Of a stretch of 64,000 nucleotides of DNA, positions 15,531-23,829 are shown piece by piece. The notes beneath the pieces were generated by a model, which was not told the DNA's origin, searched no databases, and worked only from the letters and a program-made list of their open reading frames with translations. The stretch lies in contig JAFDZW010000005.1 of assembly GCA_018266755.1 (NCBI GenBank), positions 1,093,233-1,157,232 on the forward strand. Reading direction: 5' to 3'. How positions within the stretch are numbered: position 1 is the stretch's first letter; each line of letters begins with the position of its first letter. Source of the stretch: Bacteroidota bacterium (GTDB lineage Bacteria; Bacteroidota; Ignavibacteria; Palsa-1295). The position numbers were made by a program, and so were the translations under genes.

Positions 15531-17234
15531 ATGAAACGATCGCTCTCTATCACCCTTGTCGCACTGCTGGCGGCGACCTGTGCATACTCGCAACCACAGG
15601 ACAGCCAGAGTGTCAGGAATATCGCTGCGTTTTGCAAATGTTGGGGATTCCTCAAGTACTATCATCCTGCCGTGGCGGACGGGAAGGTGCTCTGGGACGA
15701 GCAGTTCGTCAAAACCTACGATCGCATCCGCTCGGCACGAACACGCAAGGAGTGCAACGACGTACTGATATCGCTCTACAAGAGCGCGGAGAGTGCGCGA
15801 GACGTGTGGGCGGATCAGCCTTCTGTCGAAGAATTCGATTCCTCGGCAGTAGTATCGAAACCGGACTTGAGCTGGATATTCGATACGACATTATTCACGC
15901 CAGAGGTAACCACCCTCATGCGAAACGTAAAAGAGGCGTTTCGACCGCTTGCAAACCGGTACGTGACAGCCTATCGCGGCGCGATGAACCCGGACGTATC
16001 GATCGACGATAAGTATTTCGGGCCGAGCGAACCGTTATACCCGACAGAGGCGATCCGGATCCTTGCGCTCGCACGGTATTGGAACATCATTCAGTACTAC
16101 GATCCCAATCGCGCATTGATCGGCAGACCGTGGGATTCCGTCTTGTTCGATTACATCCCCCGGTTCTCCCAAGCGCAGGATTCGATCCAATATTTGTACA
16201 CGGTACTACAGCTTCGCGGAGAATTGCACGATAGTCATGCCTTTGTTCGCAGCCCGATCGATAAGTATGTATTCGGCGATGGGTATTTGCCGATCCGACT
16301 GATGTACTTGAACTCGCAGACGGTGATCGTGGGCTCCTTCGGTAGCAGCATGGCACGGTTCGACTCGTCGTTGGCGTCGCTCGGACTCCATCGGGGCGAT
16401 CTGTTGATGAAAATTGGCGGGGTCAACGTCGCAGAACTGCGAGAACGATTGCGGCATTATGTCGGCGGTTCGAACGAGGCCGCAATCGAACGAGATATCA
16501 ACAACTATCTGCTCCGTGGCAAAGTTGGCGACAGCATTCGGCTGACAATCGACAATGGCGAAAAGGAATTTGAAGTTACCGCACACTACCAGACCGAACT
16601 GAGAGCCTCTGACGTTCGAACGAACCTCCTGAGCAACGAATGGTCGATCCTGCAAGGGAATATCGGCTACGTCGATATGGGACAGCTCGAGCGGCGGAAC
16701 GTACGCACGATGATGAAGTCGCTCATGAGCCTGCCCGCGATCATCTTCGATGTACGAAATTATCCGAGAGGTACGATGTACGACATTATGGCCTATCTAA
16801 GTAAACGTGTGCCCTTTGCGTTCTTCACACGACCGGTCGTCTCGCACCCGGGGTATCTCGTCAGCACAGCAAAACAGATGATGGTGTGTGGCGACGATCG
16901 CGGTGATAAATACAAGGGGAAGATCATCATCCTGGCGAACGAACTGACGCAGAGCCATGCCGAATTCACGATCATGTCGCTGCAAACGAGGCTCGATGCC
17001 ATCACGATCGGCAGCCAGACTGCGGGTGCAGACGGGAATATCTCAGAAATCCGACTCCCGGGAAACATCACGACATTCTTTACCGGTCTCGGAGTTTTCT
17101 ACTCCGGCGGCCTGCCGACGCAACAGATCGGCATTAAGATCAACATCCCCGTCGTCCCGACGATTGCGGGAATACGCGAGGGCCGCGACGAGGTACTCGA
17201 ACGTGCGGTTCGCTACGCGCTAAGCGGGAAATAG
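15531..17234 (+). CDS. Secreted S41-family peptidase
   Basis: The start at 15531 gives a 567-aa protein with signal peptide MKRSLSITLVALLAATCAYSQ. After a helical N-terminal region (FCKCWGFLKYYHPAV) comes a PDZ-like segment (about 265-350, GLHRGDLLMKIGGVNVAELRE) and the tail-protease core with IIILANELTQSHAEF. Ser475 is the likely nucleophile. The serine/lysine-type general base expected about 25 residues later is not seen; GSQTAGADGN stands there, as in S41 relatives of the non-lysine type. It is an unusual host-like gene between terminase and portal. Confidence 0.85.
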   Translation: MKRSLSITLVALLAATCAYSQPQDSQSVRNIAAFCKCWGFLKYYHPAVADGKVLWDEQFVKTYDRIRSARTRKECNDVLISLYKSAESARDVWADQPSVEEFDSSAVVSKPDLSWIFDTTLFTPEVTTLMRNVKEAFRPLANRYVTAYRGAMNPDVSIDDKYFGPSEPLYPTEAIRILALARYWNIIQYYDPNRALIGRPWDSVLFDYIPRFSQAQDSIQYLYTVLQLRGELHDSHAFVRSPIDKYVFGDGYLPIRLMYLNSQTVIVGSFGSSMARFDSSLASLGLHRGDLLMKIGGVNVAELRERLRHYVGGSNEAAIERDINNYLLRGKVGDSIRLTIDNGEKEFEVTAHYQTELRASDVRTNLLSNEWSILQGNIGYVDMGQLERRNVRTMMKSLMSLPAIIFDVRNYPRGTMYDIMAYLSKRVPFAFFTRPVVSHPGYLVSTAKQMMVCGDDRGDKYKGKIIILANELTQSHAEFTIMSLQTRLDAITIGSQTAGADGNISEIRLPGNITTFFTGLGVFYSGGLPTQQIGIKINIPVVPTIAGIREGRDEVLERAVRYALSGK

Positions 17235-17266
17235 CACTACTCGGTATTTGTATCGTGATCGAATAG

Positions 17267-17283
17267 CACCCCTCTACGGGGTG
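17267..17283 (+). other. Intercistronic hairpin before portal gene
   Basis: CACCCC-TCTAC-GGGGTG is a 6-bp GC-rich stem in the 90-bp gap between the S41 peptidase and the portal gene. It could modulate read-through. There is no T-run, so a classical terminator is unlikely. Confidence 0.35.
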
Positions 17284-17324
17284 GATGGAATTGCTCGGAC
17301 TTCATACAACACACACGCTCAATC

Positions 17325-18536
17325 ATGGACCTACGACTCGGCACATTCAATATCTCGATCTCGCGCAAGGCTGCCCCCCAGCAAGCGGCGCTGACGATCA
17401 CCGGCGGCGGCACCAACTCGCCGTTCATTTTCAATCGGTATGACAATCCTCGACAGAATCTTCTGTTCATCCGCGAAACGGTATCGGCGGCGATGCATGC
17501 ACGCAGCGAAGCGGTCGGACGCGGAACACTCCACGCATACGACACCAGCGGAGGAAAGCAGACTGCGCTTTCGGCGGATCATCCCATCGAACGCATTCTC
17601 GCAGCGCCGAACCCGTTGATGAACGGCACCGACCTGCTGGAGCTCATCTCGCAGTGGCTCGACGCCACCGGGAATGCGTTGTTACTCAAAGTCCGCAATG
17701 GCTACGGTCAGCCGAGCGAACTATGGCTGCTGCCCGCGACGAGCTATACGATCGAGCGTGGAACAGACGAACTGCCGGCATTCTACCGGTTCTTCCCCTC
17801 GAACACCCGCATCCCCGCGGCGGACGTCATTCACATCAAACGCTCCGATATTCGCACAGCGCCATTCAGCGGACACGCAATCCTTTCGGATATTATCGAG
17901 ACGGCCATGACCGATAGCGCGCTGCGTTTGTATCAGCAGCGATTCTTCGACAACGATGCCATGCCTCGTGCGGTCATGCAATTCCCGAAAGGCACGACTC
18001 TCACGCAGGCACAGCTCGACGAGATCCGCGCGACCTGGGAGGCCAAGTACCAAGGGCCGTCGAACGCCGGCAAGCTCGCCATCCTGCCCGACGGCGGTTC
18101 TCTCGAAACGCTTGGCGTCGGTGCGAAGGAGCTTGATTTTGCCGAAAGCCGCAAAGCGTTGCGCGATTCGATCCGCGAAGCGTTCAAAGTCCCGAAGATC
18201 GTGCTTGGCGATACCGATGGGGTCAATCTCGCGAATGCGGAAACGAGCTACCGCGTGTTTATGCGCGATGTCGTCGATCACGCGCTCGGCAAGATCGCAG
18301 CAGCGCTCACACGCGGACTCGCGCTCGAATTTTCCATCTCGTTCGTCATCCGATGCGACGATATCGTACCGGAAGCAGAAGATAAATTACTCGGTCGCCT
18401 GCAAGAGCTCAAACAATCTCTGACTGTGGACGAACAACGGAAGCTACTTGGCCTCGGGCCGCTCCCAGCAGGGAAAGGAAATGTCTTTGTGGTCGGGACG
18501 AACGTCTACGACGCCAATTGGAAAGAAATCACTTGA
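17325..18536 (+). CDS. HK97-family phage portal protein
   Basis: A 403-aa protein of about the usual portal length. Typical features are LSADHPIERILAAPNPLMNG, WLDATGNALLLKVRNGYGQP, LWLLPATSYTIERG, DVIHIK and LDFAESRKALRDSIREAFKVPKIVLG, the last a hallmark of phage_portal proteins, followed by AETSYRVFMRDVVDHAL. Twelve copies would form the vertex through which terminase loads DNA. The frame is intact. Its last 8 nt overlap the convergent lipoprotein gene. Confidence 0.92.
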   Translation: MDLRLGTFNISISRKAAPQQAALTITGGGTNSPFIFNRYDNPRQNLLFIRETVSAAMHARSEAVGRGTLHAYDTSGGKQTALSADHPIERILAAPNPLMNGTDLLELISQWLDATGNALLLKVRNGYGQPSELWLLPATSYTIERGTDELPAFYRFFPSNTRIPAADVIHIKRSDIRTAPFSGHAILSDIIETAMTDSALRLYQQRFFDNDAMPRAVMQFPKGTTLTQAQLDEIRATWEAKYQGPSNAGKLAILPDGGSLETLGVGAKELDFAESRKALRDSIREAFKVPKIVLGDTDGVNLANAETSYRVFMRDVVDHALGKIAAALTRGLALEFSISFVIRCDDIVPEAEDKLLGRLQELKQSLTVDEQRKLLGLGPLPAGKGNVFVVGTNVYDANWKEIT

Positions 18537-19074
18537 CGTATTCCATGATCGGCGGCTCGTCGTGAAAGATCGCATTCCCCCGGACTTTTTGTCGGTCGTC
18601 GGGTACCCAGAGGTAGAGCCAATCGTTCGTCAGCGATTCGATGAGCAGACGGACCTTTTCGAGATTCCAAGCCAACGCCAGGCCGATCACCGATTTCGAG
18701 AGCTTATCCTCGCAGTCGCACGGCTTGCCGACGGTGGCACCGATGCCAGCGCCGATCAGCATTGCCGGGATCGAACTGACGAAATCTCCTTGGACCGGAA
18801 GCTTCACCCGATTGATGGCGGTATCGGCAATCACCTGCATGTGGGTGTACGCCAGATATCGAGGGTCGGTTTGCTCGTAGGTCGGCAAGACGACGATCGC
18901 CGAATCGCGGATGCTCACAAGGGAATACTCTGTCGTACTTCCGTCGCGTAATTCTACTTCGATGCGATGCTTTGGCGCGCACGACGACAGTATGACGCAT
19001 ACGAGAGCGACTGCAAACGAACGTCGGGCAAGCGGCACGAACGGATAGACGGCACGGTGGCGAACGAGCGGCAT
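18529..19074 (-). CDS. Antisense lipoprotein A inside capsid module
   Basis: A 181-aa protein with signal peptide and lipobox (FAVALVCVILSSC, Cys at about residue 32). The body opens with VELRDGSTTEYSLVSIRDSAIVV, has a glycine-rich segment MLIGAGIGATVG, and ends GNAIFHDEPPIMEYVK. It shares the (S/N)AI(F/Y)HDEPP ending and the LxSxRDxAxVV motif with lipoprotein C at 19765-20325, so they look like diverged paralogues. Function is unknown. No -7 element is visible upstream, so it may be read from the promoters of its neighbours. Confidence 0.7.
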   Translation of the reverse strand: MPLVRHRAVYPFVPLARRSFAVALVCVILSSCAPKHRIEVELRDGSTTEYSLVSIRDSAIVVLPTYEQTDPRYLAYTHMQVIADTAINRVKLPVQGDFVSSIPAMLIGAGIGATVGKPCDCEDKLSKSVIGLALAWNLEKVRLLIESLTNDWLYLWVPDDRQKVRGNAIFHDEPPIMEYVK

Positions 19075-19116
19075 CGCAGCTATTAACAGCCGCGTCGCAG
19101 GTTTGAATCGAAGAAG

Positions 19117-19614
19117 TTAATGCGACGTCTCGGCTGCGGGAGTCTGCGGAAATTGAGCGACGTCGGTTTGGAGCATCTGCACGTCTCGGTCGTTCGTGAG
19201 TTCGTATTCGCTGAACGACTTGCTCGTGAAGTATTCGAACGAATACCGCACAGCGTCATAGAGTGCCGACACATTATTGCCGAAGGCATTCACTCTGAAT
19301 GCTCGACGCGTCGAAAAAATGTCAGCGATCGTCGGCAGGAACGTCCCCGCAAAGGACTGGTGATTGCGGCGATAGACACGGTCCACGGCTCGCGTCGGCA
19401 GAATCATCTCATGCAGTGAGAGCGCTTCGGCAGGCATGCCGGCCGGATCGATGTCGGAAACGATCAGCGCATCGTCGCCGACGGACAGCAGGTAGCAGTC
19501 CTTTAGGCTCGAATCGGTAAATTGCAGCGTGACGTGGTTCACGGATGAGTAATCGCGGGTAATCCCGCAACTTGCGAGCATAACTGCGAGGATCAGTATG
19601 GCTGCGTATCTCAT
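19117..19614 (-). CDS. Antisense lipoprotein B inside capsid module
   Basis: The start at 19614 gives 165 aa beginning MRYAAILILAVMLASCGIT, with lipobox Cys16. NHVTLQFTDSSLKDCYLLSVGDDALIVSD parallels the opening motif of lipoproteins A and C, and its ending differs from theirs. A TACATTTG element lies about 88 nt upstream. It is the middle member of a minus-strand trio (42-nt and about 150-nt gaps). No function is recognised. Confidence 0.7.
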   Translation of the reverse strand: MRYAAILILAVMLASCGITRDYSSVNHVTLQFTDSSLKDCYLLSVGDDALIVSDIDPAGMPAEALSLHEMILPTRAVDRVYRRNHQSFAGTFLPTIADIFSTRRAFRVNAFGNNVSALYDAVRYSFEYFTSKSFSEYELTNDRDVQMLQTDVAQFPQTPAAETSH

Positions 19615-19701
19615 CTGGTGTGTCCGTTCTCGAATTCTTCGGGGTCTGTCGTGACCGGTCCCCTTCATATTAAATAACACATCAAATTCGATTTTGATAC
19701 A

Positions 19702-19709
19702 CAAATGTA
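19702..19709 (-). promoter_or_regulatory. -7 element TACATTTG before lipoprotein B
   Basis: TACATTTG on the minus strand, in AT-rich DNA 88 nt upstream of the start at 19614, has a TTG 17 nt further upstream. Confidence 0.5.
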
Positions 19710-19764
19710 GATGAAAAAATGATGACCAATTTCTTACACGCACAACTGACGCATTTTCAATCCG

Positions 19765-20325
19765 CTACCGGATCTTTGCAAGTTCGGGCGGCTCCTCGTC
19801 ATGGTAGATCGCACTATGCCGCAGCTTCGCTACATCCTCCGGACGACCGAGATCGAAGACCTGTTCTGCACGATGCGTCGACAAATATCCGACCGTCGCC
19901 CCAAGCGCAAGGCCGGAGAGCATACCGAGATAGGTTTCCTTCGTAAACTCGAAACTTCGGACGCCACGTTCGATCTCGGCCTGTGTCGACGGGCGTACGA
20001 GATCGCCGATATACGCGCCGGAGACGAGTCCGGCCGCTGAACAAATGCCGATCATCCGCCAATTATCCGACGCCGACTTGCCCACATACCTAACATGCTC
20101 GAATGGGATCGAGATCGATGCAGCGATCGTCGCATCGATATGATAGAATTCTTCGGTGTATGGCGAGACGACGAGCGCATGTTCGCGAACGCTCATCAGA
20201 AAGAATTCCTGACGTGAAATATCTGCCGTTTCGAGCATGATACGGCTGCCGTCGACAGGTCGACCGCCGGCCGCACAGGACGAGAGTACGACAACAAGCA
20301 AGAGCACGGGTACGAACTTCATCAT
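19765..20325 (-). CDS. Antisense lipoprotein C inside capsid module
   Basis: A 186-aa lipoprotein (MMKFVPVLLLVVVLSSCAAG, lipobox Cys17). The body has QEFFLMSVREHALVVSPYTEE, two glycine-rich hydrophobic stretches (IGICSAAGLVSGAYIGDLV and GMLSGLALGATVGYL) and the ending HSAIYHDEEPPELAKIR. The glycine-zipper-like stretches suggest membrane association. A -7 element ends only 2 nt before the ATG, so the transcript may be leaderless and the second ATG (20322) may be the true start. Only 39 nt separate it from the divergent prohead protease gene. Confidence 0.72.
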   Translation of the reverse strand: MMKFVPVLLLVVVLSSCAAGGRPVDGSRIMLETADISRQEFFLMSVREHALVVSPYTEEFYHIDATIAASISIPFEHVRYVGKSASDNWRMIGICSAAGLVSGAYIGDLVRPSTQAEIERGVRSFEFTKETYLGMLSGLALGATVGYLSTHRAEQVFDLGRPEDVAKLRHSAIYHDEEPPELAKIR

Positions 20326-20326
20326 C

Positions 20327-20334
20327 CAAATATA
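20327..20334 (-). promoter_or_regulatory. -7 element TATATTTG abutting lipoprotein C start
   Basis: TATATTTG on the minus strand is directly adjacent to ATGATG. The expected transcription start would fall in or beside the start codon, implying a leaderless mRNA. It fires against the direction of the capsid genes. Confidence 0.5.
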
Positions 20335-20364
20335 CTGAGTTTGACACACAGAACAGCAACGCCT

Positions 20365-20958
20365 ATGACACAGACACAACTGATCGAACACATCCGAAAG
20401 AGCGGCAAACTGCTGGCCGACGACGAGCAGATAAAGATCGCTGCCGACATCCTCTTCCCGCTGACCCCGAGCGACGAACGCGCACTTGCCGGCGAGACGA
20501 CCACTTCGCGGCAACGCTGGCTCAAGATCGCTACCGCCGATGTCGACCGTGCTGGCGATGAGCTTGTGATCGAAGGAGTCGTTACCGCCAACTTCGAGCG
20601 CAACCCGCAATTTCTCTGGCAGCACGGAATGACCGAAGAGCCGATCCATACGATCGGCCGTATCGTGCGGCTCGTGCAAACCAAGAACGCACTCTACGCC
20701 CTTGCCGAATATGCTTCGGCCGACATCTCGCCTCTTGCCGGGAAGATATTCGATCTGGATATGGCTGGTCTGCTGCCTGCAAATTCGGTCGGATTCCAAC
20801 CGATCGAGTGGGAGCCGAATGCACACGGCGGCGTCCGCTTCACGAAATGGGAGCTGATCGAAGTCTCAAAGGTCGAACTCCCCTGCAACCCGTTTGCCAT
20901 CGACGACGGATTGCCAGGAAAACGCCTCTCGCTTTCCGACGCAGCGGGGCTGCTCTGA
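20365..20958 (+). CDS. HK97-family prohead protease
   Basis: A 197-aa protein from the ATG at 20365. RWLKIATADVDRAGDELVIEG opens the assemblin-like fold. His87 in LWQHGM and Ser141 in LLPANSVGFQP are the likely catalytic pair, and WELIEVSKVELPCNPFA closes the domain as in other prohead proteases. It would cleave scaffold or the capsid delta domain during maturation. The frame is intact and it lies directly upstream of the capsid gene. Confidence 0.92.
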   Translation: MTQTQLIEHIRKSGKLLADDEQIKIAADILFPLTPSDERALAGETTTSRQRWLKIATADVDRAGDELVIEGVVTANFERNPQFLWQHGMTEEPIHTIGRIVRLVQTKNALYALAEYASADISPLAGKIFDLDMAGLLPANSVGFQPIEWEPNAHGGVRFTKWELIEVSKVELPCNPFAIDDGLPGKRLSLSDAAGLL

Positions 20959-21017
20959 CCATTCGTCCAGCGTATCGATTCACCAGTACCAACAACTAAC
21001 ATCCAAACCAACCACAT

Positions 21018-22238
21018 ATGATCACACACAACGAACACACCGACACACTCACCGCATCGCGTACCGAGCTGAAGCAGCTCATTGACGAAGCGGTCACACG
21101 ACGCACCAAAGAACAACCGGACCGCTCGGCGCTGAAGGCATTTAATGTACTCGGCACGAAGTCGGCAGAGAAAGAGAAGATCCGCAAGACGTTCCGGTTC
21201 TTCTCCGCTCTTTCGGCAGGTGACCACGACGAGATGCGACGCATTCATGCGAGCTACGATCCCGAATACGTCAAGCTCTTGTCGCCACAGATCGAAGGGA
21301 CGAGCTCGGCGGGCGGATACCTCGTCCCACAAGAGTTCTATGCCGATGTTGTCTTCGCACTCGGTGAATACGGCTTCGCCCGAAAGTATTGCCCGGTCGT
21401 GGAGATGAACTCGAACATTCTCAACGTCTCGACACTGGCAGGAAAACCGACGGTGCAATGGGTCGATGAGAATAATGTCATCAATGCATCGAAAGCAACC
21501 TTCGGACGCTTGACCCTCACGGCCAAGAAACTCGCTGCGATCTATCCGATCTCGAACGAACTCTTGCAGGATGCGAACATCGACGTGTACAACACGATCG
21601 TCCGCATCTTTGCGAACGTCTTTGCACAGGAAGAAGATACGCAGGTCTTCCGCGGCAACGGCACGCCGTTCACCGGCATCCTGAATACGGCGGGTGTCAA
21701 CACGACATACCTCGGCGGCAGCTCGGCAAGCGGCAAGACGCACTTCCCGGACGTCACGTTCGACGATATGATCTCGCTCGTGCAGTCGCTCGCACCGGCA
21801 TACCAGCGCGACGCGGCAATCTTCATCGAGCAGAATGCGCTCACCGAACTGCTCAAGAAGAAAGATGCGAACAGCCGCTACCTCTGGGATTTGACGAATG
21901 CGATCCTGCCGAACGTCACGCCGAACGGACCGCTTGCTCAGACGGCGCTGAGCTTCCGCGGCTTCCCGATCGTCGTGCTGCCGAACGGCATTCTCACGAC
22001 GACCTACGATGCCAACCCGCACCCTGCGACACCGTTCGCCATTTTCGGCAACCTGAAGACGGCGGGTGCCTGGCTCGGTCAGCGTGGCGCGATGGACGTC
22101 CGGATCTCGTTCGATGCCACGGCCGATACGGTTAATGCATTCACGAACGATCTGCAGATGATGCGCCTGACCGAACGCATCGCCTTCGGCGTCGCACAGC
22201 CGAGCTATCTCGCTGTGCTCAGCACCAGCGCGTCGTAA
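21018..22238 (+). CDS. HK97-family major capsid protein
   Basis: A 406-aa protein. The first 100 or so residues are charged and helical (TASRTELKQLIDEAVTRRTK) and resemble a removable delta/scaffold domain. The rest carries HK97-fold hallmarks: SSAGGYLVPQEFYADVV, KKLAAIYPISNELLQDANID, FAQEEDTQVFRGNGTPFTGI, GFPIVVLPN, FGNLKTAGAWLGQRGAMDVRI and FTNDLQMMRLTERIAFGVAQP. Length and order match a complete, expressible shell protein. Two GC-rich palindromes follow immediately. Confidence 0.93.
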   Translation: MITHNEHTDTLTASRTELKQLIDEAVTRRTKEQPDRSALKAFNVLGTKSAEKEKIRKTFRFFSALSAGDHDEMRRIHASYDPEYVKLLSPQIEGTSSAGGYLVPQEFYADVVFALGEYGFARKYCPVVEMNSNILNVSTLAGKPTVQWVDENNVINASKATFGRLTLTAKKLAAIYPISNELLQDANIDVYNTIVRIFANVFAQEEDTQVFRGNGTPFTGILNTAGVNTTYLGGSSASGKTHFPDVTFDDMISLVQSLAPAYQRDAAIFIEQNALTELLKKKDANSRYLWDLTNAILPNVTPNGPLAQTALSFRGFPIVVLPNGILTTTYDANPHPATPFAIFGNLKTAGAWLGQRGAMDVRISFDATADTVNAFTNDLQMMRLTERIAFGVAQPSYLAVLSTSAS

Positions 22239-22249
22239 CTGCTCCACCC

Positions 22250-22318
22250 GGCGACGGCCTGTCGCCGAACACGATCAACGACTGAACATTGTACGGACGA
22301 GGCATGCCTCGTCCGTAC
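22250..22318. repeat. Tandem palindromes after capsid gene, one a perfect 28-bp palindrome
   Basis: GGCGAC...GTCGCC (22250-22266) is followed by a perfect 28-bp palindrome at 22291-22318 with half-site GTACGGACGAGGCA. They fill the gap between capsid and connector genes. They could protect the capsid mRNA 3' end or limit read-through, which would suit the stoichiometry. A REP-type insertion is the alternative. Confidence 0.7.
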
Positions 22319-22362
22319 CGGTCGTTCGCCCGATCACCACTCAATCACATCCATTCTCATCT

Positions 22363-22944
22363 ATGCCAACATACACATCACCGGTCACCGTACCGGGCTT
22401 TCAGCTCTATATCAACGACCTCAGCGGCGACCCGACGATCCTCGGTTTTTTTCAGACCTTGCTCGACACCGCGACGGAACGAGTCTATACGTATCTCGAT
22501 CTCGACTTCACCGCCAATGCGACGAAGACCGAGACCTTCGAGGGCAACGGCACCGACTATCTTCGACTGCATCAGCCGGCGAGCTCGGTCACCTCCTGGA
22601 TCACGACCGACATCAACGGCGTCGCGACACCGCAAAGCATCGCACCGCTGCATCTATTCGAGAGCGGAATACTACTTGTCAACTCGCAAGGGACGTTCGA
22701 CTCCGGCTATGAGCATAGCATCTCATACAAAACCCCACTGTCGTTAACTTGCCCCGAAACTGTGCGACAAGTCATTACGGAGATTGCAGCCGTGATGCTT
22801 CGCGAATCGAAGCAGGGAGCAGGGTCGCTTTCGAAAGCGATCGATTTGTATCGGGACACGGCCTCGCTCGCCCGCAGCGAATATGTCGAGCTGACCGATC
22901 GCCACCGTGCTATGCTTTCACCCTATAAGCGCTATGCCGTATGA
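22363..22944 (+). CDS. Phage head-tail connector (gp6/DNA-packaging type)
   Basis: A 193-aa protein in the position of the HK97 gp6-like adaptor. The helical N-terminus (LGFFQTLLDTATERVYTYLDLDF), a beta middle (TETFEGNGTDYLRLHQPASSVTSW) and a C-terminal helix (CPETVRQVITEIAAVMLRES) match head-tail connectors that sit under the portal. The ATGA overlap with the next gene (22941-22944) indicates coupled translation. Confidence 0.8.
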   Translation: MPTYTSPVTVPGFQLYINDLSGDPTILGFFQTLLDTATERVYTYLDLDFTANATKTETFEGNGTDYLRLHQPASSVTSWITTDINGVATPQSIAPLHLFESGILLVNSQGTFDSGYEHSISYKTPLSLTCPETVRQVITEIAAVMLRESKQGAGSLSKAIDLYRDTASLARSEYVELTDRHRAMLSPYKRYAV

Positions 22945-23387
22945 CACGAGAAGATAACTTTCATCACACTTTCGTCCAGCAGTTGGTCGCTTATGCCGTC
23001 TGGAAGTTTACGCCGTCGATGGGAATACGCGACATTCCCCTCTCGTCGTTTCCATGCTTCTCGCTCGAACTCGGCGATACGAGCTACACAACATTCGACT
23101 TCAACGGCAAAGCGACCCGGGGCCAGCAGGAATTCGAACTGCGTGTGTACCTAGCTGTCGGCGAGAATCAATACAACGAATCTCATACGCTGCGCAGCAA
23201 TACGGTTGCATCGATCGAGCAGTTCATCAACACGCCCTATTACTCGCCGCCAACGATGTTGCCCGGCGATCTCTATTGCATCGACCGTGCTGAACTCGTC
23301 TCGATCGACGCATGGCGTTTCATCGCAAGCGAGTCGCGCTTCGTGCTGCACGTTCGTGCGAAATACACATTCAGTCTCTTTACATAA
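22941..23387 (+). CDS. Phage morphogenesis protein, probable head closure/tail terminator type
   Basis: A 148-aa protein overlapping the connector gene by ATGA. The pattern (VQQLVAYAVWKFTP, an internal beta sheet FELRVYLAVGENQYNE, then SIEQFINTPYYSPPTMLPGDLYCIDRAELVS and RFVLHVRAKYTF) resembles neck or tail-terminator proteins of the DUF3168 type. Position supports a morphogenesis role. The exact family is not certain. Confidence 0.6.
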   Translation: MTREDNFHHTFVQQLVAYAVWKFTPSMGIRDIPLSSFPCFSLELGDTSYTTFDFNGKATRGQQEFELRVYLAVGENQYNESHTLRSNTVASIEQFINTPYYSPPTMLPGDLYCIDRAELVSIDAWRFIASESRFVLHVRAKYTFSLFT

Positions 23388-23415
23388 TCACCGACACACT
23401 ATCTGACCGATCACA

Positions 23416-23829
23416 ATGACACCACTCTACTTACGGTACCGAAACGCAACGACCGATCCCTGGACTGTTCCGCCTGCACTGGGTGCATCCATACCCGGCT
23501 TGCCTGCCGGCGCCTTACCGCTCGAACACATGAAGCTATCGACCGGACCGCAGACCGAAACGCCGTGCGGTTGCTCGTCCACCGATCCCTACGTCGAAGA
23601 TCACTATGGGATGGAAGCGGGGCTCAGCCCGATCCCACAGGCGGCTATGCCATCGGTTGCAACATATCTGCTACGGTTCAAACAGGCCGCGTATCACGAA
23701 GCAATGCACTCGCTGTATGCAAGCGGAGGCTTCACGAGCGCGGATCTCTCCGAACTATCGATTGCAAACGCCGACGGTCGCTCGTCGATCAACTTCCGCG
23801 TTGCCGCCAAGATCCTGGATGTCGTATGA
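23416..23829 (+). CDS. Small protein of the capsid operon, function unknown
   Basis: A 137-aa protein (MTPLYLRYRNATTDPWTVPP to FRVAAKILDVV). A Pro-rich N-terminus includes ETPCGCSSTDPY, and the C-terminal half is helical. No family is recognised. Its stop overlaps the next start by ATGA at 23826-23829, tying the secreted product downstream to this operon. Confidence 0.6.
   Translation: MTPLYLRYRNATTDPWTVPPALGASIPGLPAGALPLEHMKLSTGPQTETPCGCSSTDPYVEDHYGMEAGLSPIPQAAMPSVATYLLRFKQAAYHEAMHSLYASGGFTSADLSELSIANADGRSSINFRVAAKILDVV

Noticed and set aside
19765-20826. A 353-codon minus-strand frame covering lipoprotein C and part of the prohead protease gene
   Set aside because: Only the part after 20325 has a signal peptide and a promoter; the rest is antisense to the protease gene with its intact catalytic motifs.
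20694-22247. Minus-strand 517-codon frame across the capsid gene
   Set aside because: It is antisense to an intact major capsid protein and is Arg/Glu-rich, typical of a shadow frame.
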